This document shows, piece by piece, positions 25,957 to 36,048 of a stretch of 38,059 bases of DNA. The translations under genes and the position numbers were made by a program. Position 1 is the first letter of the stretch. The number at the start of each line of letters is the position of its first letter. The notes under the pieces are model-generated. The model did no database searches, was not told the origin of the DNA, and saw nothing but the letters and a program-made list of their open reading frames with translations. The DNA comes from Desulfobaccales bacterium (GTDB lineage: Bacteria; Desulfobacterota; Desulfobaccia; Desulfobaccales; 0-14-0-80-60-11): positions 1-38,059 of the forward strand of contig JBBFLF010000022.1 of NCBI GenBank assembly GCA_037481655.1, in the 5' to 3' direction.

Positions 25957-26709
25957 CTATTTCTTCCGGATGGGATGGGTCTTGGGGAGCTGGGCCGCGA
26001 TCTCCTTGGCCTCCGGCGAGCACACCGGGTGGCCCCAGCCGCTGGCGCTCACGCCCTGGGCAATGTCATGCACAATATTGTCGTCCTGGGTGGGGCTCAC
26101 CCCCTTGGGCACATAGTCCAGCTTCAGGGCATGGCGCAGCTTCCAGGCGATGATGTGATCGGCGCAGGAGCTGTCGCCGCTCAGGCCCAGGCCGCCCACC
26201 AGCTCGCCTTTGTCGTTATACAGGGGTAGGCCGCCGCCGAAGACGTTGATGCCCCCCACCTTTTTGCCCACCATGGGGTCCTTGTCGGTGCCGTAGAGCT
26301 GGGGGTCGCCGCCGTAGGCCGCCGCCGGGTCCACCGGATTGCTGTGCTGCAGGCCGTAGAGGCTGCCCCCGGGCTGCACCGCGGCGTAGAGATTGGCGGT
26401 GGACAACGCCAGCCCTGGGAGGCTGAAAGCATTGGCGGTGTGGGCCTTCTGGGCCGAGATCACCCGGCTCCCCGGCCACTGGTCGCCCCGCTTCTGGCCG
26501 GAGAAGGCCACCACCCGGACGATGCCGTCCCGGTCCACCACCGTGGCCCACATGTTAAGGCCGAAGCCGCCGTTTTTCTCCGCCACGATCTTTTTCAGCG
26601 CCGTCACCACCTCCTGGTGGCTGGGGAGATCGGCGGCCGCCAAAGGGCAGGACAGGCCGAGGCACACCAGGCACGCCAGCAAGCCCCTCAGCACCTTGAT
26701 TGCCAGCAT
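25957..26709 (-). CDS. Exported HbpS/GlcG-like (DUF336) protein
   Basis: 250 residues from ATG 26709, picked because GGAGGTGA lies just upstream and a Sec signal peptide follows at once (MLAIKVLRGLLACLVCLGLSCPLAAA, cleavage near AAADLP). The mature part has DUF336 features: WATVVDRDGIVRVVAFSGQ, ISAQKAHTANAFS, GGINVFGGGLPLYNDKGELVGGLGLSGDSSCADHIIAWKLR. Relatives include the haem-binding Streptomyces HbpS, whose gene is linked to control of a catalase-peroxidase. Here it is divergent from katG, so a haem- or redox-sensing periplasmic partner is an attractive inference. Haem ligands cannot be assigned. Confidence 0.85.
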   Translation of the reverse strand: MLAIKVLRGLLACLVCLGLSCPLAAADLPSHQEVVTALKKIVAEKNGGFGLNMWATVVDRDGIVRVVAFSGQKRGDQWPGSRVISAQKAHTANAFSLPGLALSTANLYAAVQPGGSLYGLQHSNPVDPAAAYGGDPQLYGTDKDPMVGKKVGGINVFGGGLPLYNDKGELVGGLGLSGDSSCADHIIAWKLRHALKLDYVPKGVSPTQDDNIVHDIAQGVSASGWGHPVCSPEAKEIAAQLPKTHPIRKK

Positions 26710-26896
26710 CGGCTCACCTCCGGATTTTTGCCGATGCTCCCACAAGGACGGGGCATTGTCAATATATCCCCCACTGCTGATTCTCTCCTCTCGCCGAGGC
26801 AACCCATCTTGGGGATTTCTCCCCTCCATCGTGGAAATGTGGCTTTGCGCCACACGGGGCTGTATTTCCCCTCAGCCCAGGCAATCCTAAAAACCC

Positions 26897-26938
26897 TTGA
26901 CAGAGGCCGCAAAAGCCGATAATTTAATCGAAAATTAT
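26897..26938 (+). promoter_or_regulatory. katG promoter with palindrome over the -10
   Basis: TTGACA (26897-26902), 17-bp spacer, TAATTT (26920-26925). The inverted repeat ATAATTT (26919-26925) and AAATTAT (26932-26938) covers the -10, a typical repressor site. AT-rich palindromes of this kind are bound by Fur/PerR-type regulators, but it is not a perfect PerR box. The rest of the 339-nt divergent gap holds no gene. Confidence 0.6.
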
Positions 26939-26985
26939 TTTCCTATGATAATACTTCTTTATAATTTACAGCAAGATTGGAATAG

Positions 26986-29232
<2,247 letters not shown>

Positions 29233-29298
29233 GTTAACACCGGGAGACGGCGGACCCGTTATTCGGGACCGGCGGACCGTCATCTCTGACTGCTTTCC

Positions 29299-29340
29299 AG
29301 CGGCGGCGCTACCTCACCGAGGAGGCGCCGCTTTTGTTTT
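29299..29340 (+). terminator. Intrinsic terminator of katG
   Basis: Stem AGCGGCG (29299-29305) with CGCCGCT (29326-29332) plus an inner CCTC/GAGG pairing, followed by TTTTGTTTT. It lies 66 nt after the katG stop. Confidence 0.85.
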
Positions 29341-29503
29341 AGGTGGCGGCGGATGATTCTCCCGGGTCGGGAGCGGTACCTGGCAGGGGAAACAAGGGGC
29401 TTAGGACCGGGGCTTTGCCATGGCGGTTCACACCGCCTCCAGGGCACCACGGGTATGAAGTGACGACGGCGGGCGGGGCGGTTATCTCAGCCCGAAAATG
29501 AAG

Positions 29504-29552
29504 TGGCGTCCCCACGGGGATTTGAACCCCGGTTGCCGGCGTAAAAGGCCGG
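29504..29552 (-). other. 3' fragment of tRNA-Lys(UUU)-like gene, putative att site
   Basis: On the minus strand the fragment holds, in order, an anticodon arm (stem CCGGC/GCCGG, loop CTTTTAC with anticodon TTT), a 4-nt variable region, a T arm (CGGGG, loop TTCAAAT, CCCCG), a 3' acceptor strand TGGGGAC, a G discriminator and CCA. The D arm and 5' acceptor strand are missing: upstream sequence is AT-rich and does not pair. A tRNA 3' end next to an integrase gene is the usual mark of an attachment site. The intact gene is expected at the far end of the element, on the minus strand, beyond this window. Confidence 0.75.
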
Positions 29553-29629
29553 TAACAATAATTTCCTCCTTTTTACCTGTATTTTTATAACCTACTAAAA
29601 ATTAATGTAATCTCGGTTTTATATTTTCA

Positions 29630-29657
29630 TTGACTTCCCCCAAAATACCCCTATAAT
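29630..29657 (+). promoter_or_regulatory. Strong promoter of the integrase gene
   Basis: TTGACT (29630-29635), 16-bp spacer, TATAAT (29652-29657), close to the sigma70 consensus. Expected start of transcription is near 29664, just before the first repeat copy, so bound protein would block it. Confidence 0.7.
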
Positions 29658-29666
29658 CATTCCAGA

Positions 29667-29785
29667 GGTTGGAAATAGGGTTGGAAATTTTCTGTCCCCG
29701 ACTTAAGAATGGAGTTAGGCAGGTTCATTTCCAACCCTTCTTAAGCAATTTCTCAAAAATCAAAGGGGCTTAACCATTTCCAACC
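29667..29785. repeat. Four iterated sites GGTTGGAAAT around the integrase leader
   Basis: Two direct copies (29667-29676, 29679-29688) and two inverted copies ATTTCCAACC (29727-29736, 29776-29785), with a CTTAAGAA/TTCTTAAG inverted pair (29702-29709, 29738-29745) between. They lie between the promoter and the integrase start, as expected of recombinase arm sites or operators for a recombination directionality factor. Confidence 0.75.
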
Positions 29786-29809
29786 CGTTCCAGCACAGGA
29801 GACTTGGAT

Positions 29810-30940
29810 ATGAAACGGCACAAAACCAAATATCCCGGTGTGTTCTATCGAGAGGCGAACAGATTGGGCGGCCCCGGGAAGGAGAGGGTCTATTACATCG
29901 TCTTCAAAAAGGACGGAAAAATCTACGAGGAGAAGGTAGGCCGCCAGTTTGCTGACGACATGACCCCGGCCCGGGCGAACCAGATTCGGTCGCAACGCAT
30001 CGAGGGGAAGCGCCCATCACGGAGAGAATTACGGGCAGCTGCAAAAGAAACCAAATGGACGATTGATCGCCTTTGGGAGCAATACCTGAGCGACAAACCT
30101 GATACCAAGAGTTGGAGAACTGATCGTTATCGTTATAATAAATTCCTCAAAGACAGCTTTGGACAAAAAGAACCAAAGGATATTTCCCCATTGGATACCC
30201 ATCGCTTGCGGCTTCAGCTTGCTAAAAATCTTGCCCCTCAGACTGTAAAGCATGTCTTAGTTCTTCTGACCAGGATCATTAATTTTGGACTAAAAAAGGG
30301 GTTGTGCCAGGGTCTTTCTTTTAAGGTGGAGATGCCCAAGGTTTACAACATAAAAACTGAGGACTTGAGTCTCGAGCAAATGGCCAAGCTCTTAGAGGCG
30401 CTGGCAAAAGAGCCGGACATTCAAGCAGCAAACTTTATGAAATTAGCTCTGTTGACCGGTATGAGGCGGAGCGAATTATTCAAGCTTACCTGGGATGATA
30501 TTGACTTTGAGCGTGGTTTTATCCATATCCGAGATCCCAAAGGGCGAAAAGACCAAAAAATCCCTTTAAATCCCGAGGCCAGGACAGTGCTTTTAAACCA
30601 TCCCCGCTTAGAGTCGTCCTTCGTATTTCCAGGGCGTAACGGCAAACAACGGACCCGTAATCCCAGACGCATAGATGCCATCAGGAAGGCCTGTGGTCTG
30701 CCGGCAGACTTTCGCCCCTTACACGGGTTGCGTCACACCTTTGCCAGCTCCTTGGCCTCCTCCGGGCAAGTGGATCTTTACACCCTACAAAAGCTTCTCA
30801 CCCATAAAAGTCCGGCCATGACCCAGCGATATGCCCACTTGAGGGATGAAGCCCTAAAGCGAGCTGCGGCTTTGGCAGGGACCTTGGTCAATCGGGCGAT
30901 AAATGGCAACAATCTGCCTCAGGCCGTCTTGCAGGATTAG
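29810..30940 (+). CDS. Tyrosine recombinase (integrase)
   Basis: 376 residues from ATG 29810, which has AGGAGA 7 nt upstream; the TTG at 29804 is too close to that RBS. N-terminal arm-binding-like region to about 75, SAM-like core-binding domain about 80-175, catalytic domain 185-355. Catalytic residues: Arg219/220 in LLTGMRRSELFKLTW, His305-x-x-Arg308 in LHGLRHTFAS, His332 in LLTHKS and nucleophile Tyr341 in MTQRYAHL. It should integrate and excise the element at the tRNA 3' end just upstream. Codon use is less GC-rich than in the flanking chromosome, fitting acquired DNA. Confidence 0.92.
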   Translation: MKRHKTKYPGVFYREANRLGGPGKERVYYIVFKKDGKIYEEKVGRQFADDMTPARANQIRSQRIEGKRPSRRELRAAAKETKWTIDRLWEQYLSDKPDTKSWRTDRYRYNKFLKDSFGQKEPKDISPLDTHRLRLQLAKNLAPQTVKHVLVLLTRIINFGLKKGLCQGLSFKVEMPKVYNIKTEDLSLEQMAKLLEALAKEPDIQAANFMKLALLTGMRRSELFKLTWDDIDFERGFIHIRDPKGRKDQKIPLNPEARTVLLNHPRLESSFVFPGRNGKQRTRNPRRIDAIRKACGLPADFRPLHGLRHTFASSLASSGQVDLYTLQKLLTHKSPAMTQRYAHLRDEALKRAAALAGTLVNRAINGNNLPQAVLQD

Positions 30941-31128
30941 AAGAGTAACTAATGTCCGATTACGATAAACTGTGAGCCAAGGTGCGCATCGGTTAGGGCT
31001 CCTCCGATAAGTTGCTGGGAAGATCATTGACTTGCATACGAAGGGAAAGGCGGATTATCTTCCTCAAAAAGACCTGGCGCCATCGAAACAGACATGCATC
31101 CCAGTCTACAGGCGTTCTTGTCAAGCTT

Positions 31129-31383
31129 ATGAGGTTGAAGGATGTGAAAACGAAGTTGAGTCTAATACTTAATAGAATGGATAGAGGTTCATTACCGGCC
31201 CGTCGAAGAATTGGGGGCTACTTGGCCGAACTTTTTGATTATAAAGACCCTCGAAGAATAGACGAATGGTCCTTTTGGCCATCGCTTTGCCGACAAATGG
31301 AAAGGCCCTCGGATCTGGGCGATTGGCTGATTATTTCACACATAAAAGAGGCTCCGGTGAGCATACTCATTGGAGCTCCCTAA
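31129..31383 (+). CDS. Doubtful 84-aa hypothetical protein
   Basis: Starts MRLKDVKTKLSLILNRM and continues with LPARRRIGGYLAELFDYKDPRRIDEWSFWPSLCRQMERPSDLGDWLIISHIKEAP. The composition looks protein-like (Trp, Asp, Arg spread evenly), but there is no RBS before ATG 31129, and the longer frame from 31012 looks non-coding in its first part. Might be a decayed remnant. Confidence 0.3.
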   Translation: MRLKDVKTKLSLILNRMDRGSLPARRRIGGYLAELFDYKDPRRIDEWSFWPSLCRQMERPSDLGDWLIISHIKEAPVSILIGAP

Positions 31384-31832
31384 TTCCGGAGCCAGGCTTC
31401 AGGCAGAAATTGGGACTTGCAGCCAACTGAAAACGGAAGGCCTTTTCCAAAAAAGCGGTTGCCTTCCATACGGCTGGATCCATGTCATTAGGTCTCTCAT
31501 CAGACAGCCCATGACTGCTGCATTACACGAGAATACCCCACCCTGGAATTTTTAGCCCTCCAGACGCTTACCACCTCAAGGACGGATTGGGCAGGTAACA
31601 AGAATCAGGCAAGCCGTTTCATTTCTCCGACTTAGATTCCCTTCGGGAGGACCACCCTTCCTAAGGGACAACAACACCACCCACCAAGCCTTCACCCGCT
31701 TCCCCCAAGGAATGGGGGCCACAGTCCCCTCAAGGAAATTGGCCAAGATGCCCCCATTTTTAGTCAGCTGACGGGCAAACCCAGACTCATACGAGGTCTC
31801 ATTAATTTATCCTAACAATATTTTAACATTTA

Positions 31833-31848
31833 TGTGAATTATATCACA
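31833..31848. promoter_or_regulatory. CRP/FNR-family-like binding palindrome
   Basis: TGTGA-N6-TCACA, extended to ATGTGA/TCACAT, which equals the classical CRP half-sites. It sits in AT-rich DNA about 390 bp before the alpA-like gene; no promoter hexamers are clearly placed next to it. Confidence 0.45.
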
Positions 31849-32075
31849 TTAATTTGCCGGGCTGCCTTCAGTAATTCTTTTATAATTAATAATACATACC
31901 ATAAATATCTTACTTTTGTGAAAAATTAGGCAAAGGGAGTCCATGCTTATTTTAGGCTTATAGCAACAAATATTCGATATGGCGTATAGGAATATTTAAA
32001 GGGAAAATTAGGTTTGCTGAGAGAAAAAAATTACCTTGACATAGACAAAAATATATTTAAAAAAATCTTTGAAGA

Positions 32076-32224
32076 CTGCAGGGGCCGCTCCTGGGAGGCA
32101 GGTCTGCAGCACATTTGCTACTGAGACCTCGATATGAATACTACGTGATTTTTAAAAAGATTTTTAAGATTTTTAAAAGCCTGTGGAGGGAGGATAATTA
32201 TCCCCTCTTTCACGGGCTTTTTTT
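32076..32224 (+). ncRNA. Possible structured leader RNA ending in a terminator
   Basis: A -35-like TTGACA lies at 32036. CTGCAG copies (32076-32081, 32104-32109) can pair around an inner CTCC/GGAG stem. The region ends in the intrinsic terminator at 32175-32224. No reading frame is apparent. It could be a small regulatory RNA or a leader that attenuates the alpA-primase operon. No known family recognised, and no good -10 found. Confidence 0.3.
32175..32224 (+). terminator. Intrinsic terminator before the alpA-like gene
   Basis: Stem GCCTGTG/CACGGGC (32179-32185, 32211-32217) with one U-G pair, an inner GAGG/CCTC and palindrome GGATAATTATCC (32192-32203), flanked by AAAA and a run of seven T (32218-32224). 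It lies 14 nt before the alpA-like ATG, so transcripts from upstream stop here unless antiterminated. Confidence 0.8.
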
Positions 32225-32238
32225 CTCATGAGGCTACC

Positions 32239-32466
32239 ATGACTCAAAGAGAAAAGAACTGGGATAAGAAACTTTATCTTACCGATGTCGAAGCAGCTCG
32301 GCTTTTATCGGTTTCTCCGCAGACCTTGCGCAATTGGCGGAGTCTTGGCGAAGGGCCACCTTACATAAAGAAAAACCGCCTGGTTCGTTACCGTTTCGAT
32401 GACCTCATCACATTTATGGAATCCGGTCGAATTGAGCCTGCGGCCCATGGGGAAGCTAAAAAATGA
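32239..32466 (+). CDS. AlpA/excisionase-like HTH protein
   Basis: 75 residues: KKLYLTDVEAARLLSVSPQTLRNWRSLGEGPPYIKKNRLVRYRFDDLITFME, the MerR-like winged helix of the AlpA/HTH_17 family. Such proteins in P4-like satellites activate integrase or act as excision factors. The RBS is weak. It overlaps the primase-helicase gene by 4 nt (ATGA), so the two are translationally coupled. A terminator ends 14 nt upstream, leaving its promoter unclear. The GGTTGGAAAT repeats near the integrase promoter are candidate binding sites (inference). Confidence 0.85.
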   Translation: MTQREKNWDKKLYLTDVEAARLLSVSPQTLRNWRSLGEGPPYIKKNRLVRYRFDDLITFMESGRIEPAAHGEAKK

Positions 32467-34763
32467 CGGCTGCCGAGGTTGCCAAAGCATTAGCCGGAGA
32501 CCGATGCCCGCAACGAGCAGGCAGAGGGTGGTTAACCTGGTGCCCTGTCCATGTAGACAAAAACCCCTCCTTATCTGTCTCCGAGGATAATGGCAAGCTT
32601 TTGGTCTTCTGCCATGCAGGCTGTGCCCAGGAGAAAGTGATCCTGGAGTTAAAGGCCCGTAATTTATGGCCAAGGAGGAATGGCTTGAAGAAGTCTCGCC
32701 CTTATGAAGCCAAGGGTTACGGCCCCGCCAGGGGCAACGGTGGTTCTCGCCTGGGAGAGCTGGATGCCGTCTACCCTTACCGCGACGCTTCGGGCAACCT
32801 TCTCTTCGAGGTATGCCGCTTTCGGACCCCAGATGGCGGAAAAACATTCCGCCAGCGGCGGCCGGACCCCGAAAAGCCCGGGGAATGGATTTGGAATCTG
32901 AATGGCGTTCCCCTGGTACTTTACCGCCTGCCCGAACTTGTGGCGGCGGATCCGGCTATCCCCGTTTTTGTGACGGAGGGCGAGAAAGACGCCGACCGCC
33001 TGGCAAATTGGGGACAAGTGACCACCACCAACCCCATGGGGGCGGGAAAGTGGCGAGAGGAGTATAACCAATGCCTCCGGGGACGCCGAGTGGTGATTCT
33101 GCCGGATAACGACCCGCCCGGCCGGGACCATTCTCTCCATGTTGCCCAGGCTCTGTATGGGGTGGCGGCTAGCGTCAAAATCCTTAATCTGCCTAGGCTC
33201 CCTGAGAAGGGAGACATTTCTGACTGGATCGACGCCGGCGGCACCATCGAGAAGCTCCTTTCCCTGGCGGAGGCGACACCGGAATGGGAACCCCCGGTTG
33301 GGACGACGGAGGAAGGGAAGAACAAGCGCGAAAGCCAGGCCGAACAGCTGATCAAGCTGGCCGCCGACGCGGAGCTTTTCCACGATTCGGTCCTCAAGGC
33401 TTACGCCACTATCCCGGTGGGACGCCACTATGAGACCTGGCCTGTTCGAAGCCACGGCTTCCGCGGCTGGCTCCAAGAGCGCTTCTATCGGGCTCACGGC
33501 AAACCGGCCGGGGGGCAGGCCCTGCAGGATGCCATAGACCTGGTGGCGGCCAGGGCGATTTACGACGGGCCTGAGGTGTCCACTTTTGTCAGGGTGGCCC
33601 ACATCGGGGACCGGGTATATGTGGACTTGGCGGATGCCGAATGGCGGGCGGTGGAGATAAGTCCCGAAGGCTGGAGGGTGGTGGAGCGGCCGACTGTAAA
33701 ATTCCTGCGGCCGCGGGGAATGGCTTCCCTGCCTGTGCCTGAACCCGGGGACAGTCTGGCGGTTCTGCGTCCTTTCGTGAATTGCCAGGACGAGGAGTGG
33801 CCCCTGGTGGTGGCCTGGCTGGTGGGGGCCCTGTCACGAGGCCCCTACCCCATCCTAATGCTCCAGGGGGAACAAGGCTCAGCCAAGACCACCACCGCCC
33901 GGGTGCTTAAAGCTCTCATTGACCCTTCTATGGCCCCCCAGCGGGCGGCCCCGAGGAACCAACGGGACCTGATGATCAGCGCCGCAAACTCGTGGGTACT
34001 GAGCTTTGACAATCTCTCCGGCCTGGAGAAATGGCTCTCAAATGCCTTCTGTCGCCTTGCCACTGGCGGGGGCTTGGGCACCCGGGAGCTTTACTCTGAC
34101 GCGGACGAAGTGCTCTTTGACGCCATGAGGCCTCTTATCCTGAACGGGATTGACTCCGTGGCTGAGAAGGGGGATTTGGCTCAGCGCGAAATTTTAATTA
34201 ACTGCCCCTACATCCCCAAAGAGGCCCGCAAGCCTGAAGCTCGTTTTTGGGCAGAGTTTAACGCTACCCGCCCGCTCATCCTGGGGGCCCTTTTCACCGC
34301 GGTGAGCACCGCTCTGGCAAACCGGAACCGCGTCAACCTGCAAGGACTCCCACGCATGGCAGATTTCGCGGAGTGGGTGACGGCCGCGGAACCGGCCTTG
34401 CCCTGGGAGCCCGGCACCTTTCTGGCCGCTTACGACTCGAACGAAGCCCAGACTTCTGAGGAGGCCCTGGAGGCCGATCCCGTGGCCATGGCGGTGCTGG
34501 CGTTAATGAAGGACCGGGAGGTTTGGCAGGGCACCGCCTCCGAGCTTCTGGACGCCCTCGAAGGCCTAGTGAGGGAATCAACTTTGAAGAGCAAGCTATG
34601 GCCCAAAGCCCCTAATGCCTTAAGCAATAGGCTGCGCCAGGTGGCACCATTACTGCGAGCCCGCGGCGTCGAAATAGAGCGCGGCAAATCAGGTGTAAGG
34701 TTCATCATGCTTAGAAAAGGCGTGCAAAAGACCGCCCAAACCGCCCAAACCGCCCAAACCTAG
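32463..34763 (+). CDS. Primase-helicase with CHC2 zinc finger, TOPRIM and ATPase domains
   Basis: 766 residues, the probable replication protein of the element. CHC2-type zinc finger: Cys27, His30, Cys50, Cys54 (CPVHVDKNPSLSV, VFCHAGC). TOPRIM at about 165-260: VFVTEGEKDADRL with Glu172 and Asp215-x-Asp217 in ILPDNDPPGRD. ATPase domain from about 440: Walker A GEQGSAKTT (469-477), then NSWVLSFDNLSGLEKWLSNAFCRLATGGG with acidic Walker-B-like residues. It should unwind and prime the element's origin. The last residues KTAQTAQTAQT are encoded by a 9-bp tandem repeat. Confidence 0.88.
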   Translation: MTAAEVAKALAGDRCPQRAGRGWLTWCPVHVDKNPSLSVSEDNGKLLVFCHAGCAQEKVILELKARNLWPRRNGLKKSRPYEAKGYGPARGNGGSRLGELDAVYPYRDASGNLLFEVCRFRTPDGGKTFRQRRPDPEKPGEWIWNLNGVPLVLYRLPELVAADPAIPVFVTEGEKDADRLANWGQVTTTNPMGAGKWREEYNQCLRGRRVVILPDNDPPGRDHSLHVAQALYGVAASVKILNLPRLPEKGDISDWIDAGGTIEKLLSLAEATPEWEPPVGTTEEGKNKRESQAEQLIKLAADAELFHDSVLKAYATIPVGRHYETWPVRSHGFRGWLQERFYRAHGKPAGGQALQDAIDLVAARAIYDGPEVSTFVRVAHIGDRVYVDLADAEWRAVEISPEGWRVVERPTVKFLRPRGMASLPVPEPGDSLAVLRPFVNCQDEEWPLVVAWLVGALSRGPYPILMLQGEQGSAKTTTARVLKALIDPSMAPQRAAPRNQRDLMISAANSWVLSFDNLSGLEKWLSNAFCRLATGGGLGTRELYSDADEVLFDAMRPLILNGIDSVAEKGDLAQREILINCPYIPKEARKPEARFWAEFNATRPLILGALFTAVSTALANRNRVNLQGLPRMADFAEWVTAAEPALPWEPGTFLAAYDSNEAQTSEEALEADPVAMAVLALMKDREVWQGTASELLDALEGLVRESTLKSKLWPKAPNALSNRLRQVAPLLRARGVEIERGKSGVRFIMLRKGVQKTAQTAQTAQT
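34731..34757 (+). repeat. Three tandem copies of a 9-bp unit at the primase 3' end
   Basis: Unit ACCGCCCAA repeated three times, then ACC TAG. It encodes Thr-Ala-Gln repeats at the extreme C-terminus. Copy number could vary between related elements. Confidence 0.85.
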
Positions 34764-34783
34764 GAATAAAGGGGATTTTGGGA

Positions 34784-34838
34784 GGACGATTCTGGGCATT
34801 GCAGGACGGTCGCAGCCGAGATGGAGGAGGAATCGTCC
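34784..34838. repeat. 9-bp inverted repeat after the primase gene
   Basis: GGACGATTC (34784-34792) and GAATCGTCC (34830-34838), 37 nt apart, in the 397-nt gap 34764-35160. A protein site or a weak terminator (no T-run) is possible. Confidence 0.5.
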
Positions 34839-34936
34839 AGCCAGAAATCCACTGCGTGGGCAAATTGGGGGAAGGTGGACAATGCGGGTGAGGCTGGGGA
34901 GAATTTTCCTCCTTTTGATTACCAGGAGGGCGAACT

Positions 34937-34999
34937 ATGAGTCCCCGAGATCCCCTGGAACGGCTGACCCGGCTGGGTTACCGCTTTTCCTTGGTATGA
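34937..34999 (+). pseudogene. 20-codon reading frame, probably a truncated gene
   Basis: MSPRDPLERLTRLGYRFSLV then TGA, with AGGAGGG 7 nt before the ATG. The good RBS and protein-like start suggest the first part of a small gene cut short. Downstream, another frame reads YKLGRGRYAMARACDAFREKG, as if a further piece survives after a frameshift. Either a leader peptide or a decayed gene. Confidence 0.35.
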
Positions 35000-35160
35000 C
35001 TGCACTCATATTTGGCCCTAAGAAGGTGAGAACCCGCGGCCCGGCAAGCCTGGGGGTTTTGCTACAAGCTGGGACGCGGTCGTTACGCCATGGCCCGGGC
35101 CTGCGATGCTTTCAGGGAGAAAGGCACGAAGCTGCAACGGCCACAGACAAGGAGACCCAG

Positions 35161-35778
35161 ATGAAAAGCTTGTCAGAATTGACCGGGGAGCGCTACCGCC
35201 TGGAGTTCGATGAATCCTGGGAATACGAGCGCCCAGAGGTGCGGCTGGCGGACAGGGTCTGGTATGAGCACATCCTTTGCAAGATGAACGCTTTCATCAG
35301 CCTCTACTGCCTGGGAGAACACCCCTGCTCCCTTGCCGCTTGGTGCCCCCTCAGGCGGGCGGATTGCCGGGACCACGGCGGCCCCATCCTGCAGCTGTGG
35401 ACCCCCCGGCCCAAAAATGCCCGCCGTATCTGGGAAGTCATCAAAGACGAGGCGTCCTGCCACCTCGACCCCTTGGAGGGCGAAGCGGTGCTCTACTTTC
35501 CCGCCCGCTTACTCCCTGTGGTGGCGGAGCTGGCCGGCGCCCGGAAGCGGCGGCAGTTGTCCCCGGAACAGCGGTCCAAGCTCGTGGAAGTCGGTCGGGC
35601 TACGCGGTTTTCCGCCCCGGTCCGCGGCGTAGAGAGGCAGAAAACGGCCCCAGAAGCGAGGCTATCAGGTCAGGGAAGGGTAAATGTCCCATTGGCTTTC
35701 ACGCCGCAATTTTGCCAGCCCGTAGAAACCGTGAGTGCCGCTTTCCTTGAGGCTGAGGATCTGGGAAAGGAAAGTTAG
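35161..35778 (+). CDS. Hypothetical protein of the element
   Basis: 205 residues from ATG 35161, which has AAGGAG 6 nt upstream; an open frame extending back to 34882 is low-quality sequence. MKSLSELTGERYRLEFDESWEYERPEVRLADRVWYEHILCKMNAFISLYCLGEHPC, with further cysteines in CSLAAWCPLRRADCRDHGG, suggests a possible metal-binding cysteine cluster. The C-terminal third is basic and looks disordered. Family not recognised. Confidence 0.65.
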   Translation: MKSLSELTGERYRLEFDESWEYERPEVRLADRVWYEHILCKMNAFISLYCLGEHPCSLAAWCPLRRADCRDHGGPILQLWTPRPKNARRIWEVIKDEASCHLDPLEGEAVLYFPARLLPVVAELAGARKRRQLSPEQRSKLVEVGRATRFSAPVRGVERQKTAPEARLSGQGRVNVPLAFTPQFCQPVETVSAAFLEAEDLGKES

Positions 35779-35785
35779 GAGGAGC

Positions 35786-35884
35786 ATGTCAGGGGGGATG
35801 ACAAAAAATCGGAGGGCAATGACCCCGGGTAATCTCACAAAAATAGTTAAGGAAAGTTCGCATGGCGGTCGTGAGCTTTTTTAG
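35786..35884 (+). CDS. Possible 32-aa peptide
   Basis: ATG 35786 has AGGAGG only 3 nt upstream, overlapping the stop of the previous gene. Begins MSGGMTKNRRAMTPGNLTKI and ends at TAG 35884. Basic and without recognised motif. Its evidence is the overlap geometry alone. Confidence 0.25.
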   Translation: MSGGMTKNRRAMTPGNLTKIVKESSHGGRELF

Positions 35885-35913
35885 CCCTGGTGGGCATCAG
35901 AGAGTTATCATCA

Positions 35914-35941
35914 TTGGCAAATAACAGCAAATTTTTATATA
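35914..35941 (+). promoter_or_regulatory. Putative promoter of the DUF5681 gene
   Basis: TTGGCA (35914-35919), 16-bp spacer, TATATA (35936-35941), in the AT-rich gap before the last element gene. No other gene is seen in 35885-36048. Confidence 0.4.
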
Positions 35942-36048
35942 TTAGAAAATAAAGAAAAATATTTTTTATAATTTTAAAAGCTTTTCCGAGGGAGATTTAG
36001 GAAAAAAGAGCAAAGCCGATGAGCCTACCGGACCCAAGGAGGCAGGTG

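Larger units (their letters stand above)
30941..32238. other. 1.3-kb gap in the element, AT-rich in its right half
   Basis: No well-supported gene. It holds a weak 84-codon frame (31129-31383), a CRP-like palindrome (31833-31848), a very AT-rich stretch (31800-32060) that could include an origin, and a possible structured RNA with terminator (32076-32224). Much of 31384-31800 shows nothing recognisable. Confidence 0.5.

Noticed and set aside
29504-29600. Complete tRNA gene
   Set aside because: D arm and 5' acceptor strand are absent; upstream bases cannot pair with TGGGGAC.
34882-35160. N-terminal extension of the 205-aa hypothetical protein
   Set aside because: No RBS-supported start, sequence is not protein-like, and ATG 35161 has a good RBS.
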